Positions 9,177 to 17,517 of a DNA stretch of 64,000 nt are shown piece by piece. A program made the position numbers and the translations under genes. Under the pieces are notes generated by a model. It was given only the letters and a program-made list of their open reading frames with translations, did no database searches and was not told the DNA's origin. Each line of letters begins with the position of its first letter. Within the stretch, counting starts at the first letter, position 1. Source of the stretch: Curtobacterium sp. VKM Ac-2865 (GTDB lineage: Bacteria; Actinomycetota; Actinomycetes; Actinomycetales; Microbacteriaceae); NCBI RefSeq assembly GCF_015350905.1, contig NZ_JADKRZ010000004.1:139924-203923 (forward strand), in the 5' to 3' direction.

Positions 9177-9421
9177 CGAGACGCCGGTGTCCTGGCGAGA
9201 CGCCGGTGTCTGACGTACCCGGGTGTGCCGAGACGCCGGTGTCTGACGTACCCGGGTGTGCCGAGACGCCGGTGTCTGACGTACCCGGCCGTGCGAGACG
9301 CCGGTGTCTCGGTGAGACGCCTCGAGGTCGTCGAGACGCAGTGAAAAGTGGCGGCGTCTCGAGGCGAAGGCGGTGTCTCGCGCAGACGCCGGTGTCTCGC
9401 AGCCACACGCCGGCGTCTCGC
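9177..9421. repeat. Intergenic array of GAGACGCCGGTGTCT palindromes with 33-bp direct repeats
   Basis: The 358-bp gap between the NmrA-like gene and the next gene contains about nine variants of the near-palindrome AGACGCCGGTGTCT. Three are embedded in a 33-bp direct repeat starting at 9196, 9229 and 9262, with a fourth partial copy at 9294. The 33-bp unit also carries GACGTACCCGGGTGTGC. Short degenerate copies in both orientations continue to about 9421. No open frame with coding character covers it. It may be a repetitive extragenic palindrome cluster, a protein-binding array or a terminator-like region. It lacks the separate unique spacers of a CRISPR array. Confidence 0.75.
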
Positions 9422-9512
9422 CTCCACCCCGGCAACCGAAGACGCGGACGCAGCAGGACCGGGACGCTCGCGTCGGGAAGCGGGCGTCGGGCGTCGGCGG
9501 TACGGTCGTCGG

Positions 9513-9983
9513 ATGGACAGGTCCGAGGTCATCGCTGCCGCCGCAGCCGCACACGCCGCCCGCATCGCCGCTGCCGGCGGTGACGACTCCGCCGCGCGGG
9601 ACCGCGCCGAGTCGGCAGCGTCGGCGCCCCAGGACCACAGCCGTGTGGACGAGGCCGACCGAGCCGCCGACCGAACCGAGGGCGTCCTCTCCGACTGGCG
9701 CCGGATGGGCACCCGCCGCGGGGTGACACCGGACGACCAGGTCCGGGCAGCGTGGTCCGTCGGCGGCGTCCCCGACCCGGGCCCCGGCCGCGCGCTGGCG
9801 AACGTGCTGCTCTCGACGGCGGGGCACGCGGGCCGGGTCGCCGACGCCGCGCGCCGCAACGAACGCCTGAGCGGCGCCGCCCGCACGGCCGCGCGACGCA
9901 CAGTCCGGCGGTACACGGACCACGGGGCGGAGATGTCGACCCTCGGGGACGTCCTGCGCGACCAGCAGCCCGACGCCGAGTAG
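9513..9983 (+). CDS. Small Ala/Arg/Asp-rich hypothetical protein
   Basis: I do not recognise this family. The 156-residue product starts MDRSEVIAAAAAAHAARIAA, is rich in Ala, Arg and Asp, and has no signal peptide or membrane segment. A central segment (SDWRRMGTRRGVTPDDQVRA) and a helical Arg-rich C-terminal third suggest a soluble, mostly helical protein. The ATG at 9513 is favoured over upstream in-frame codons because those lie in the palindrome array. A strong hairpin follows at 10010. Confidence 0.5.
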   Translation: MDRSEVIAAAAAAHAARIAAAGGDDSAARDRAESAASAPQDHSRVDEADRAADRTEGVLSDWRRMGTRRGVTPDDQVRAAWSVGGVPDPGPGRALANVLLSTAGHAGRVADAARRNERLSGAARTAARRTVRRYTDHGAEMSTLGDVLRDQQPDAE

Positions 9984-10009
9984 GTCACACCGCCCGGAGC
10001 GAGTCATCC

Positions 10010-10048
10010 CGCGCGTTGGAGGTCGGAAGGAACGACCTCCAACGCGCG
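10010..10048. terminator. 16-bp perfect stem-loop between convergent genes
   Basis: CGCGCGTTGGAGGTCG (10010-10025) pairs exactly with 10033-10048 across a 7-base loop and is followed by TTT. It lies 27 bp after the 9983 stop and is the likely terminator of that gene. Confidence 0.7.
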
Positions 10049-10119
10049 TTTCGACCTGCCATCGCGGGCGGTGTGGGAAGGAACAGGCGCGAACGCGGTG
10101 CACCACGCACCCCGGGAAC

Positions 10120-10159
10120 GACGGGAGGCCCGGTGCCAGCTGGCACCGGGCCTCCCGTC
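10120..10159. terminator. 40-bp perfect palindrome, probable bidirectional terminator
   Basis: Bases 10120-10139 are the exact reverse complement of 10140-10159, with an outer GACGGGAGGC arm. It sits 15 bp beyond the stop of the minus-strand oxidoreductase operon. The same GACGGGAGGC/GCCTCCCGTC arm pair recurs at 32149-32190 and 56262-56311, each time just beyond the 3' end of a gene or between convergent genes, so it looks like a shared terminator family of this genome. Confidence 0.75.
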
Positions 10160-10173
10160 CGGGGTCCCAGACG

Positions 10174-11163
10174 CTACGGGCGCAGGAGCACCTTGCCGAC
10201 GCGACCGGCGGTGTCCGAGGCGCGGACCGCGTCGCGGACGTCCTCGAAGACGAAGGTCTCGGCGACGGGGAGCGTCAGCGAGCCGTCCAGCACGCGCTGG
10301 ATGAGCTCGCCGAAGAGCTGCTGCTTCGTGTCGGCGGGCATGGTCCGCGACACGACACTGCCCCAGAAGCCCTTGACGGTGACCTGCTTGAAGATCACGG
10401 CGCCGGACGGGATCTCCATCGTCGGCGACGCCATGGCGCCGAACACGACGAGCGTGCCGTTCTCGCCGAGGGTCGAGACGATGTCGGCCGCGGCCTTCCC
10501 GCCGACGGACTCGACGCCCGCGACGATCGGGGCGCCGCCGGTGATGGCCGTGACCTGGTCCTGCCAGTCCTCGGCGTCGGTGGCGACGATGCGCTCGATG
10601 CCCTGCTCGCGGAGCTCGTCGACACCGGCTGCGCGACGCACGAGCCCGACGACGTTGATGCCCCGCGCGGCGGCGAGCTGCGCGACCATGCGGCCGACGG
10701 CGCCGTTCGCGGCGTTCTGGATGAGCCAGTCGCCCTCGTGCAGGTCGAGCGAGTGCAGCAGGCTGATGGCGCTGAACGGCATCGAGACGAGCTGGGCTGC
10801 TGACTCGTCGGTCATCGCCTCGGGCACGGGGATGAGCCCGGCCGCGTCGGCGACGTAGTACTCGGCCCAGACGCCGAAGGTCCCGCCGGCGACGCGCTGG
10901 CCGACGGAGAGGTTCGTGACGCCCTCGCCGAGGGCCTCGACGACGCCGAGCGCCTCGGTGCCGGACTGTGCGGGCAGCTCGGGCTTGAAGCCGTACGTGC
11001 CGCGGACGGTCCACAGGTCGTGGTTGTGGATGGGGGAGAGGACCGTGCGGACCAGGACCTGGCCGGCGGCGGGCTGCGGGACCGGGCGCTGCTCGACGGT
11101 CAGGACGTCGGCGGGCTCGGCGAAGGTCTGGTGGACGACGGCGCGCATGGTGGAGTCGGGCAT
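10174..11163 (-). CDS. Zinc-type/quinone-reductase-like medium-chain dehydrogenase
   Basis: A 329-residue MDR-superfamily oxidoreductase (QOR/MECR-like): a GroES-like N-terminal half with SPIHNHDLWTV and GTEALGVVEALG, then a Rossmann domain with NAANGAVGRMVAQLAA binding NADPH. It lacks the cysteine cluster of a structural zinc site. The ATG at 11163 lies 3 bp after the ohr stop, so it is the last gene of the ohrR-ohr operon. A role in reducing reactive carbonyls or quinones during peroxide stress is inferred from that position. Confidence 0.75.
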   Translation of the reverse strand: MPDSTMRAVVHQTFAEPADVLTVEQRPVPQPAAGQVLVRTVLSPIHNHDLWTVRGTYGFKPELPAQSGTEALGVVEALGEGVTNLSVGQRVAGGTFGVWAEYYVADAAGLIPVPEAMTDESAAQLVSMPFSAISLLHSLDLHEGDWLIQNAANGAVGRMVAQLAAARGINVVGLVRRAAGVDELREQGIERIVATDAEDWQDQVTAITGGAPIVAGVESVGGKAAADIVSTLGENGTLVVFGAMASPTMEIPSGAVIFKQVTVKGFWGSVVSRTMPADTKQQLFGELIQRVLDGSLTLPVAETFVFEDVRDAVRASDTAGRVGKVLLRP

Positions 11164-11166
11164 GGG

Positions 11167-11589
11167 TCAGTCCTCCGAGACGGTGATGGTGACGTCGATG
11201 TTGCCGCGCGTCGCGTTCGAGTACGGGCACACCTGGTGGGCGGCGTCCGCGAGGGCCTGGGCCTGGTCGTGGTCCATGCCGGGGATGACGACCTCGAGCA
11301 TGACGGCGAGCTGGAAGCCGCCCTGGCCGTTCGGGCCGATCTGCACGCGACCGCCGACGGACGAGTCGGTGACCTTGACCTTCTGCGAGCGGGCCACGCC
11401 CTGCAGTGCGGAGTGGAAGCAGGCGGCGTAGCCGGCGGCGAAGAGCTGCTCGGGGTTGGCGCCGTTGCCGGAGCCGCCCATGTCCTTCGGGATCGCCATG
11501 TCGAGGTCGACGCGGCCGTCGCTGGTGGCGACGTGGCCGTTCCGGCCCTCGCCGGTGGAGATCGCTTCTGCGGTGTAGAGGACGTCCAT
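11167..11589 (-). CDS. ohr: Organic hydroperoxide resistance protein Ohr
   Basis: A 140-residue OsmC/Ohr-family thiol peroxidase. The two redox cysteines are Cys57 (AACFHSAL) and Cys121 (VCPYSNATRGN), the positions and flanks typical of Ohr rather than OsmC. It reduces organic and fatty-acid hydroperoxides in the cytoplasm. It is preceded by an OhrR-type regulator with a 26-bp gap and followed within 3 bp by an oxidoreductase, consistent with one peroxide-inducible transcript. Confidence 0.93.
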   Translation of the reverse strand: MDVLYTAEAISTGEGRNGHVATSDGRVDLDMAIPKDMGGSGNGANPEQLFAAGYAACFHSALQGVARSQKVKVTDSSVGGRVQIGPNGQGGFQLAVMLEVVIPGMDHDQAQALADAAHQVCPYSNATRGNIDVTITVSED

Positions 11590-11615
11590 GGTGGAGGTTC
11601 CTTTCCTTCGTGGGG

Positions 11616-12071
11616 TCAGTGGTCCGCCGGCGCCGTGGTGGGCGCTGCGGCGGCGTGCATCGTCTCGGTGAGGCGGTGCAGGGTCTGGATGAGCTCGGCG
11701 GCGGCGCGTTCGTCGGGCAGCCCGGTGCCGGCGGCGATCCGCCCGGGGATGTCGGCGAGCTCACCCCGCAGGGCACGCCCGCGCTCGCCGGTGGTGACGG
11801 TGACGACGCGCTCGTCGGCACTGCGGCGCTCACGGCGTACCAGGTCCGACTGCTCCATGCGGCGCAGCAGCGGCGACAGGGTGCCGGAGTCGAGCTGCAG
11901 GTGCTCGCCGAGACCCGAGACGGTCTGGTCGCCCTCCACCCACAGGGTGACGAGGACGAGGTACTGCGGGTAGGTCAGCCCCCAGGGCTCGAGCATGGAG
12001 CGGTAGGCCTGCGTGGTGGCGCGGGTCGCTGCGTAGAGGGAGAAGCACACCATCTCGTCGGTCACGGGCAT
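11616..12071 (-). CDS. ohrR: OhrR-type MarR family peroxide-sensing repressor
   Basis: A MarR-family winged-helix protein of 151 residues from the ATG at 12071. Cys9 in EMVCFSLYAATRA is the reactive cysteine expected of OhrR sensors, and the winged helix contains LQLDSGTLSPLLRRME and the wing DERVVTVT. Oxidation of this Cys by organic peroxides releases OhrR from DNA (family knowledge). Its location directly upstream of ohr supports the call. An in-frame upstream ATG at 12104 falls within the probable operator, so 12071 is preferred. Confidence 0.85.
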   Translation of the reverse strand: MPVTDEMVCFSLYAATRATTQAYRSMLEPWGLTYPQYLVLVTLWVEGDQTVSGLGEHLQLDSGTLSPLLRRMEQSDLVRRERRSADERVVTVTTGERGRALRGELADIPGRIAAGTGLPDERAAAELIQTLHRLTETMHAAAAPTTAPADH

Positions 12072-12084
12072 GACTCCACCGTGG

Positions 12085-12108
12085 CACACAACCGAGTTGC
12101 GCACAACC
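12085..12108. promoter_or_regulatory. Probable OhrR operator
   Basis: The segment between ohrR and the divergent mevalonate operon carries ACACAACC (12086-12093) and its direct repeat GCACAACC (12101-12108). The inner GTTGCGCACAAC reads as GTTG/CAAC inverted arms. It lies immediately upstream of ohrR, where a self-regulating MarR repressor would bind. Inferred from position and symmetry only. Confidence 0.45.
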
Positions 12109-12166
12109 TTTCCGAGCGCCTGCTGAGCGAGCGCGCAGCGAGGCCGTTAGGCTGACGGGACCACTG

Positions 12167-13144
12167 ATGACCAGCAACCACTCAGCCTCGGCACGAACAA
12201 CGACCCCGCGAGTCGGCTCGTCGACGTCCCACGGCAAGACGATCCTGATCGGCGAGCACGCCGTGGTGTACGGCGCACCCGCCCTCGTGCTCCCGGTCAA
12301 CGACGTCCGGGTCACCGCCACGGTCACGCCCACCCCGGACCGCGACGGCCACGGGCTCGAGTCCGCCGTGCACACCGGCCCGCTCGACCTCGCCCCCGCC
12401 GCGGTCATGCCCACGGTCACGGCGGTCACCGCCACCCTGCGGCACCTCGGCGTCACGGACCAGCACTTCCACGTGCGGGTCGACAGCGACGTGCCGACCG
12501 CCCGCGGCATGGGTTCGAGCGCCGCGGTCGCCGCTGCGGTCACGGCCGCCGTCGCCGACGCCCTCGGGGTGACGCTCGACGCCCAGACCCACCACGACCT
12601 GATCCAGGAGTGCGAACGCGTGGCCCACGGTCGGCCGTCCGGACTCGACGCCCGCGGGGTGGTCGCCGACGTGCCCGTGTGGTTCGAGGACGGCCGTATC
12701 GAGCCCGTCGACGTCACCGGGGAGTTCGTCTTCGTGGTCGCCGACACCGGCGTCCCCGGCCACACCCGTGACGCCGTCGCCGCCGTCCGCGAGCACCACG
12801 ACCGGGCACCCGCCGAGGTCGATGCGGTGATCGGACAGATCGGCGACCTGGCCCGACGCGCACGGGGGACACTGGTGGACGGTGATGCCCAGGCGCTGGG
12901 TGCCACGATGGACGCCGCGCACGCACTGCTGACCACCCTCGACGTGTCGAGCGACGACCTCGACCGCCTGGTCGGTGCCGCCCGCAGCGCGGACGCCCTC
13001 GGCGCCAAGCTGACCGGCGGCGGACGGGGTGGCTGCGTCCTCACCCTCGCCGCCGACGGCGACCACGCGGTCCGGATCGCCGAGGCGCTCCGTGCCGCCG
13101 GTGCCACCGCCACCTGGACCACTCGGATCGGAGACCGTGCCTGA
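12167..13144 (+). CDS. mvk: Mevalonate kinase
   Basis: A 325-residue GHMP kinase that phosphorylates mevalonate to 5-phosphomevalonate with ATP. Visible motifs are GKTILIGEHAVVYGAPALVL at the N-terminus, the ATP-binding loop PTARGMGSSAAVAAAV in the middle, and the C-terminal GAKLTGGGRGGCVL motif of GHMP kinases. It is the first gene of a tightly packed mevalonate operon; its TGA overlaps the ATG of the next gene (TGATG). The order mvk-mvaD-pmk matches the Streptomyces mevalonate cluster. Confidence 0.92.
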   Translation: MTSNHSASARTTTPRVGSSTSHGKTILIGEHAVVYGAPALVLPVNDVRVTATVTPTPDRDGHGLESAVHTGPLDLAPAAVMPTVTAVTATLRHLGVTDQHFHVRVDSDVPTARGMGSSAAVAAAVTAAVADALGVTLDAQTHHDLIQECERVAHGRPSGLDARGVVADVPVWFEDGRIEPVDVTGEFVFVVADTGVPGHTRDAVAAVREHHDRAPAEVDAVIGQIGDLARRARGTLVDGDAQALGATMDAAHALLTTLDVSSDDLDRLVGAARSADALGAKLTGGGRGGCVLTLAADGDHAVRIAEALRAAGATATWTTRIGDRA

Positions 13145-14142
13145 TGACCACCACCGCCGTCGCGCACCCCAACATCGCCCTCGTGAAGTACTGGGGCAAG
13201 GCGGACGCCGACCTCGCGCTGCCCGCGACGGGCAGCGTCTCGATGGGCCTCGACGTCTTCCCGACGACGACCTCCGTCACCCTGCAGAGCGGACAGGAGG
13301 CCCGTGATGCGTTCGTCCTGAACGGTCGCGTCGTCGACGACGGTCCCCTGACGCGCGTCGAGCGGTTCCTCGACCTGGTCCGGCAGCTGGCGGGGAGCGA
13401 CGCACGCGCGTCGGTCGAGTCGACGAACACGGTGCCGACGGGTGCCGGCCTGGCCTCGAGCGCCTCCGGCTTCGCGGCACTCGCCACGGCGGCCGCGGCG
13501 GCCTACGGCCTCGACCTGTCCGAGCGCGACCTGTCCCGGCTCGCCCGGCGCGGGTCGGGGTCGGCCACGCGGTCGATCCCCGGCGGGGTGTCCGTCTGGC
13601 ACGCGGGCGATGACCAGGGCTCGTTCGCCGAGACGATCCCGGCGCCGCCGATGGCGATGGTCGTCGTGACGATCAACTCCGGCCCGAAGGAGATCGGCTC
13701 GCGCGAGGCCATGCGCCGCACCATCGCGACGTCGCCGTTCTACCCGGCCTGGGTCACGTCGACGACCACGACCGTGACCGACATGCTCGACGCCTGCGCG
13801 GCCGGGGACTTCACCCGCGTCGGCGAGCTCACCGAGAGCAACGCGCTCCGCATGCACGCCACGATCGAGGGCTCGTTCCCGCCCATCCGCTACCTCACCG
13901 CCCGCAGCGTCGCGGTGTTCGACGCCGTCGCCGAGCTGCGCGCATCCGGCCTCGAGGCCTACGCCACCGCCGACGCCGGGCCCAACGTCGTCGTGCTCAC
14001 GAAGCCCGAGGACCGCGGTGCCGTGGCGTCCGCGCTCGGGCACCTGGGCGACGTCATCGAGTCCGGCACAGGACCCGCCGCGCGCGTGGTCCGCTCCGAA
14101 GGAACGGGGAGCCAGCCCGTCCAGAAGGAGACCGCCGAGTGA
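13144..14142 (+). CDS. mvaD: Diphosphomevalonate decarboxylase
   Basis: A 332-residue GHMP-superfamily enzyme converting 5-diphosphomevalonate to isopentenyl diphosphate with ATP hydrolysis. The N-terminal AHPNIALVKYWGKAD motif is diagnostic for this decarboxylase, and TVPTGAGLASSASGFAALA is the phosphate-binding loop. A conserved GSGSATRSIPGG segment follows. It is coupled to mvk upstream and to the phosphomevalonate kinase downstream by overlapping stop/start codons. Confidence 0.93.
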   Translation: MTTTAVAHPNIALVKYWGKADADLALPATGSVSMGLDVFPTTTSVTLQSGQEARDAFVLNGRVVDDGPLTRVERFLDLVRQLAGSDARASVESTNTVPTGAGLASSASGFAALATAAAAAYGLDLSERDLSRLARRGSGSATRSIPGGVSVWHAGDDQGSFAETIPAPPMAMVVVTINSGPKEIGSREAMRRTIATSPFYPAWVTSTTTTVTDMLDACAAGDFTRVGELTESNALRMHATIEGSFPPIRYLTARSVAVFDAVAELRASGLEAYATADAGPNVVVLTKPEDRGAVASALGHLGDVIESGTGPAARVVRSEGTGSQPVQKETAE

Positions 14143-15227
14143 TCGAGTTCCGCGCCCACGGCAAGTTGTTCGTCGCCGGAGAGTACGCCGTCGTCGAGCC
14201 CGGGCAGCCGTCCGTGCTCATCGCCCTCGACCGCGCCATCACGGCCACCGTCGCCGAGGGCCACGGCGCCGGCAGCGTGCACTCCGAGGAGTACGGACAC
14301 CTGCCGCTGACGTGGACCCGGGCCGAGGACGGCCTGGCGCTCGACCGCGAGCACCACCCCTACGACTACGTGATGGCGACGATCGACCTCGTCGAGAAGC
14401 TCCGCGCCGAGCTCGGGATCGAGCCGCGCTTCCACGACCTGCGCATCATGAGCCAGCTCGACGACGCCAGCGGCCGCAAGTTCGGCCTCGGGTCGTCCGC
14501 CGCCGTGACCGTCGCGACCGTCGGTGCCCTCGACCGCTTCTACGGCCTCGGGCTGACCCAGCGCCAGCGCTTCCAGACGGCCCTGCTCGCCACCATCCGG
14601 GTGAACCCCCGCGCGTCCGGCGGCGACCTCGCCGCGAGCACGTTCGGCGGGTGGCTCCGCTACAGCGCCCCGGACCGCGAGCGTCTCGCCGAGCACCTCG
14701 AGTCCCGCACCGTGTCGGAGATCCTGCACGACGCCGCCGCGTGGGAGGGCTTCGACGTCGAACGCCTGCCCGAGCCCGAGGACCTGCGGCTGCTCGTCGG
14801 CTGGACCGGTTCGCCGGCGTCCACCACGAAGCTCGTCGGCGCCGTGCGTCGGCACCGCAACGGCGGCTACGCGACGTTCCTCGACGACAGCCGGAGCTGC
14901 GTCGACGACCTGACCACGGGCCTCCAGACCGGCGACGCCGAGCGCACACTCGACGCGCTCCGCCGGGCCCGCGGACTCATGCAGCGACTCGGCGACTCCG
15001 TCGGCTCGAGCATCGAGACCGACCGCCTGACCACGCTCTGCGACGTCGTCGAGCGCGCCGGCGGGGCGGCCAAGCCGTCCGGCGCCGGCGGCGGCGACTG
15101 CGGCATCGCGCTCGTCCCCGCGGACGGCGACATCCCGAGCATCCTCCGCGAGTGGGAGGCCCACGACATCCGGCACCTCACCATCGCCGTGCAACCCCCG
15201 GAAGGCCCCCTCGATGCGCACCGCTGA
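14139..15227 (+). CDS. mvaK2: Phosphomevalonate kinase (GHMP type)
   Basis: A 362-residue GHMP kinase starting with GTG at 14139 and overlapping the mvaD stop. It has the N-terminal HGKLFVAGEYAVVEPGQP motif, a GRKFGLGSSAAVTVATVGAL ATP loop and a late GAGGGDCGIAL motif, typical of bacterial phosphomevalonate kinases. It converts phosphomevalonate to diphosphomevalonate. Its end overlaps the start of the HMG-CoA reductase gene by 14 bp. Confidence 0.92.
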   Translation: MIEFRAHGKLFVAGEYAVVEPGQPSVLIALDRAITATVAEGHGAGSVHSEEYGHLPLTWTRAEDGLALDREHHPYDYVMATIDLVEKLRAELGIEPRFHDLRIMSQLDDASGRKFGLGSSAAVTVATVGALDRFYGLGLTQRQRFQTALLATIRVNPRASGGDLAASTFGGWLRYSAPDRERLAEHLESRTVSEILHDAAAWEGFDVERLPEPEDLRLLVGWTGSPASTTKLVGAVRRHRNGGYATFLDDSRSCVDDLTTGLQTGDAERTLDALRRARGLMQRLGDSVGSSIETDRLTTLCDVVERAGGAAKPSGAGGGDCGIALVPADGDIPSILREWEAHDIRHLTIAVQPPEGPLDAHR

Positions 15228-16293
15228 CAAGACCACCACGCAGACCCCGATCCCGACCCGCTGGGTCGGTCCGATCCGGGTCAGCGGGAACGCGGTCGAG
15301 GGCGAGCACGAGGTGCCCCTCGCCACGTACGAGTCGCCGCTGTGGCCGTCCGTCGGCCGCGGTGCCCGCATCTCGCGCATGGTCGAGGGCGGCATCGTCG
15401 CGACGGTCGTCGACGAGCGGATGACCCGGTCGGTCGTCGTCCGGGCGTCGAGCGCTGCCGCCGCACACATGGCCACGGGACGGATCCTGGCGCGCCAGGC
15501 CGAGCTCGAGCAGGTCGTCGTCGGGCAGAGCCGGTTCGCCAAGCTCATCGAGGTGCACCCGGAGATCGTCGGGGACCTGCTGTTCCTGCGTTTCGCGTTC
15601 ACCACGGGCGACGCCTCCGGCCACAACATGGTGACGCAGGCCGCGGACACGCTGCTGCCGACGATCCTGGCGTGGGAGCCGGACCTGTCGTACGTGTCGA
15701 TCTCGGGCAACTTCTGCTCCGACAAGAAGGCCACGGCGGTGAACGGCATCCGCGGGCGCGGGCGGCACACGATCGCGGAGATCGTCCTGCCCGGCATGGT
15801 CGTCGAGCGCTTCCTGAAGTCCTCGACCGAGCGCATCGTGGAGCTGAACACCGCGAAGAACCTGGTCGGGTCGACGATCGCCGGGGCCCTGCGCTCCGCG
15901 AACGCCCACTACGCCAACATGCTGCTCGGCTTCTACCTGGCGACCGGGCAGGACGCCGCGAACATCGTCGAGGGCTCGCAGGGCATCACCTTCGCCGAGG
16001 CCCGCGGCGACGACCTGTACTTCTCCTGCTCGCTGCCGCACCTCATCGTCGGCACGGTCGGCAACGGCAAGGGCAACGACCTGCCCGTCGTCGAGGACGC
16101 CCTGGTGCGCCTCGGCTGCCGCGAGGACCGCGAGCCCGGCCTCAACGCACGGCGACTCGCCGGCCTCTGCGCCGCGACCGTGCTCTGCGGCGAGCTGTCC
16201 CTGCTCGCCGCGCAGACCAACCCCGGTGAACTCATGGCGGCGCACGTCGCCATGGAACGTGCCGGAACGACGAAGGGCGGCGACGCAGCATGA
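15214..16293 (+). CDS. hmgR: Hydroxymethylglutaryl-CoA reductase
   Basis: A 359-residue catalytic-domain-only HMG-CoA reductase with no membrane segments, close in size to the Streptomyces enzyme. Motifs visible are VEGEHEVPLATYES near 29, TTGDASGHNM at 130-139, GNFCSDKKATAVNGI and the dinucleotide-type GTVGNGKG. It reduces HMG-CoA to mevalonate with NAD(P)H and is the committed step of the pathway. In the Streptomyces operon a type-2 IPP isomerase gene sits just before this gene; here hmgR directly overlaps mvaK2. Confidence 0.93.
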   Translation: MRTADKTTTQTPIPTRWVGPIRVSGNAVEGEHEVPLATYESPLWPSVGRGARISRMVEGGIVATVVDERMTRSVVVRASSAAAAHMATGRILARQAELEQVVVGQSRFAKLIEVHPEIVGDLLFLRFAFTTGDASGHNMVTQAADTLLPTILAWEPDLSYVSISGNFCSDKKATAVNGIRGRGRHTIAEIVLPGMVVERFLKSSTERIVELNTAKNLVGSTIAGALRSANAHYANMLLGFYLATGQDAANIVEGSQGITFAEARGDDLYFSCSLPHLIVGTVGNGKGNDLPVVEDALVRLGCREDREPGLNARRLAGLCAATVLCGELSLLAAQTNPGELMAAHVAMERAGTTKGGDAA

Positions 16294-17453
16294 GCGCCAT
16301 CGGCATCCACGACCTGGCGGTCGCGACGGGGCACCACGTGCTCGAACTGGACGACCTGGCCGAGCGGCTCGGCGTCGACCCCGCGAAGTACCACGTCGGC
16401 ATCGGGCAGGACGCCTTCAGCGTGCCGGCGCCCGACGAGGACATCGTCACGATGGGCGCCGCCGCGGCCAAGCAGGTCATCGACCGGCACGGCTCCGACG
16501 GGATCCGCACGGTGCTGTTCGCCACCGAGTCCGGCATCGACCAGTCCAAGGCCGCCGGCGTCTTCGTGCACGGGCTGCTCGGCCTGCCGCAGGCCGTCCG
16601 CGTCGTCGAGCTGAAGCAGGCCTGCTACGGCGGCGCCGCGGCGCTCCAGCTCGCGCTCGGCATCATCGCGCGGAACCCCGACGAGCGCGTGCTCGTCATC
16701 GCCGCCGACGTCGCCCGCTACGACGTCGACACCGCCGCCGAGCCCACGCAGGGCGCCGGCGCGGTCGCGGTCCTGGTGTCCGCCGACCCCGACCTGATCG
16801 AGATCGAGCCGCTGTCCGGGCTGTTCACCGCGGACGTCGACGACTTCTGGCGGCCGAACGACCGCTCCACCGCGCTGGTCGACGGGCGGCTGTCCGTCAG
16901 CGCCTACGTCGACGCGTTCATCGGCGCGTGGGACGACCTCGCTGCGCGCGGGGGCCCGGCCTACGACACGATCGACCGCTTCGTGCACCACCAGCCCTTC
17001 ACGAAGATGGCGCTCAAGGCCCACCGCAAGCTCACCCAGCACGTGGGCGTGCCGTTCGACGAGACCGAGCTGCAGACCGGCTTCACGTACAACCGGCAGG
17101 TCGGGAACACCTACACGGCGTCGCTCTGGATCGCGCTCGCGGCGGTGCTCGACCTCGACGACGACCTCGACGGCACCCGCATCGGGATGTTCAGCTACGG
17201 CTCGGGCAGCGTCGGCGAGCTCATCACCGGCGTCGTGCGCCCCGGGTACCGCGACCACCGTCGCCAGGGTGCCGTCCGCGCCGACCTCGAGGCCCGTGTG
17301 CCGCTGACCGTCGACGCGTACCGCGCCCTGCACGCCGACGGCGCGGCGACGAGCCAGGACGTCGCCCGTCCCCGCGTGACGGCGGCCCCGTTCCGGTTCG
17401 CCGGCGTGCTCGGCGGCGCGCGGCACTACGAGGCGACCACCCCCGCGGCCTGA
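16290..17453 (+). CDS. hmgS: Hydroxymethylglutaryl-CoA synthase
   Basis: A 387-residue thiolase-fold enzyme condensing acetyl-CoA and acetoacetyl-CoA to HMG-CoA. Glu80 (FATESGID), Cys112 (ELKQACYGG) and His233/234 (FVHHQPFTKM) correspond to the Glu/Cys/His catalytic set of bacterial HMG-CoA synthases. The ATG overlaps the hmgR stop (ATGA). It ends the mevalonate operon. No acetoacetyl-CoA thiolase gene accompanies it. Confidence 0.93.
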   Translation: MSAIGIHDLAVATGHHVLELDDLAERLGVDPAKYHVGIGQDAFSVPAPDEDIVTMGAAAAKQVIDRHGSDGIRTVLFATESGIDQSKAAGVFVHGLLGLPQAVRVVELKQACYGGAAALQLALGIIARNPDERVLVIAADVARYDVDTAAEPTQGAGAVAVLVSADPDLIEIEPLSGLFTADVDDFWRPNDRSTALVDGRLSVSAYVDAFIGAWDDLAARGGPAYDTIDRFVHHQPFTKMALKAHRKLTQHVGVPFDETELQTGFTYNRQVGNTYTASLWIALAAVLDLDDDLDGTRIGMFSYGSGSVGELITGVVRPGYRDHRRQGAVRADLEARVPLTVDAYRALHADGAATSQDVARPRVTAAPFRFAGVLGGARHYEATTPAA

Positions 17454-17517
17454 GCCGCGGGACGGGCGTACCCCGGTCCTCCCGTATCGTTGTCATGACG
17501 ACTGCGAGGGGATGACG

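Noticed and set aside
9177..9421. CRISPR array
   Set aside because: The 33-bp units abut without unique spacers and the palindrome also occurs in degenerate and inverted forms.
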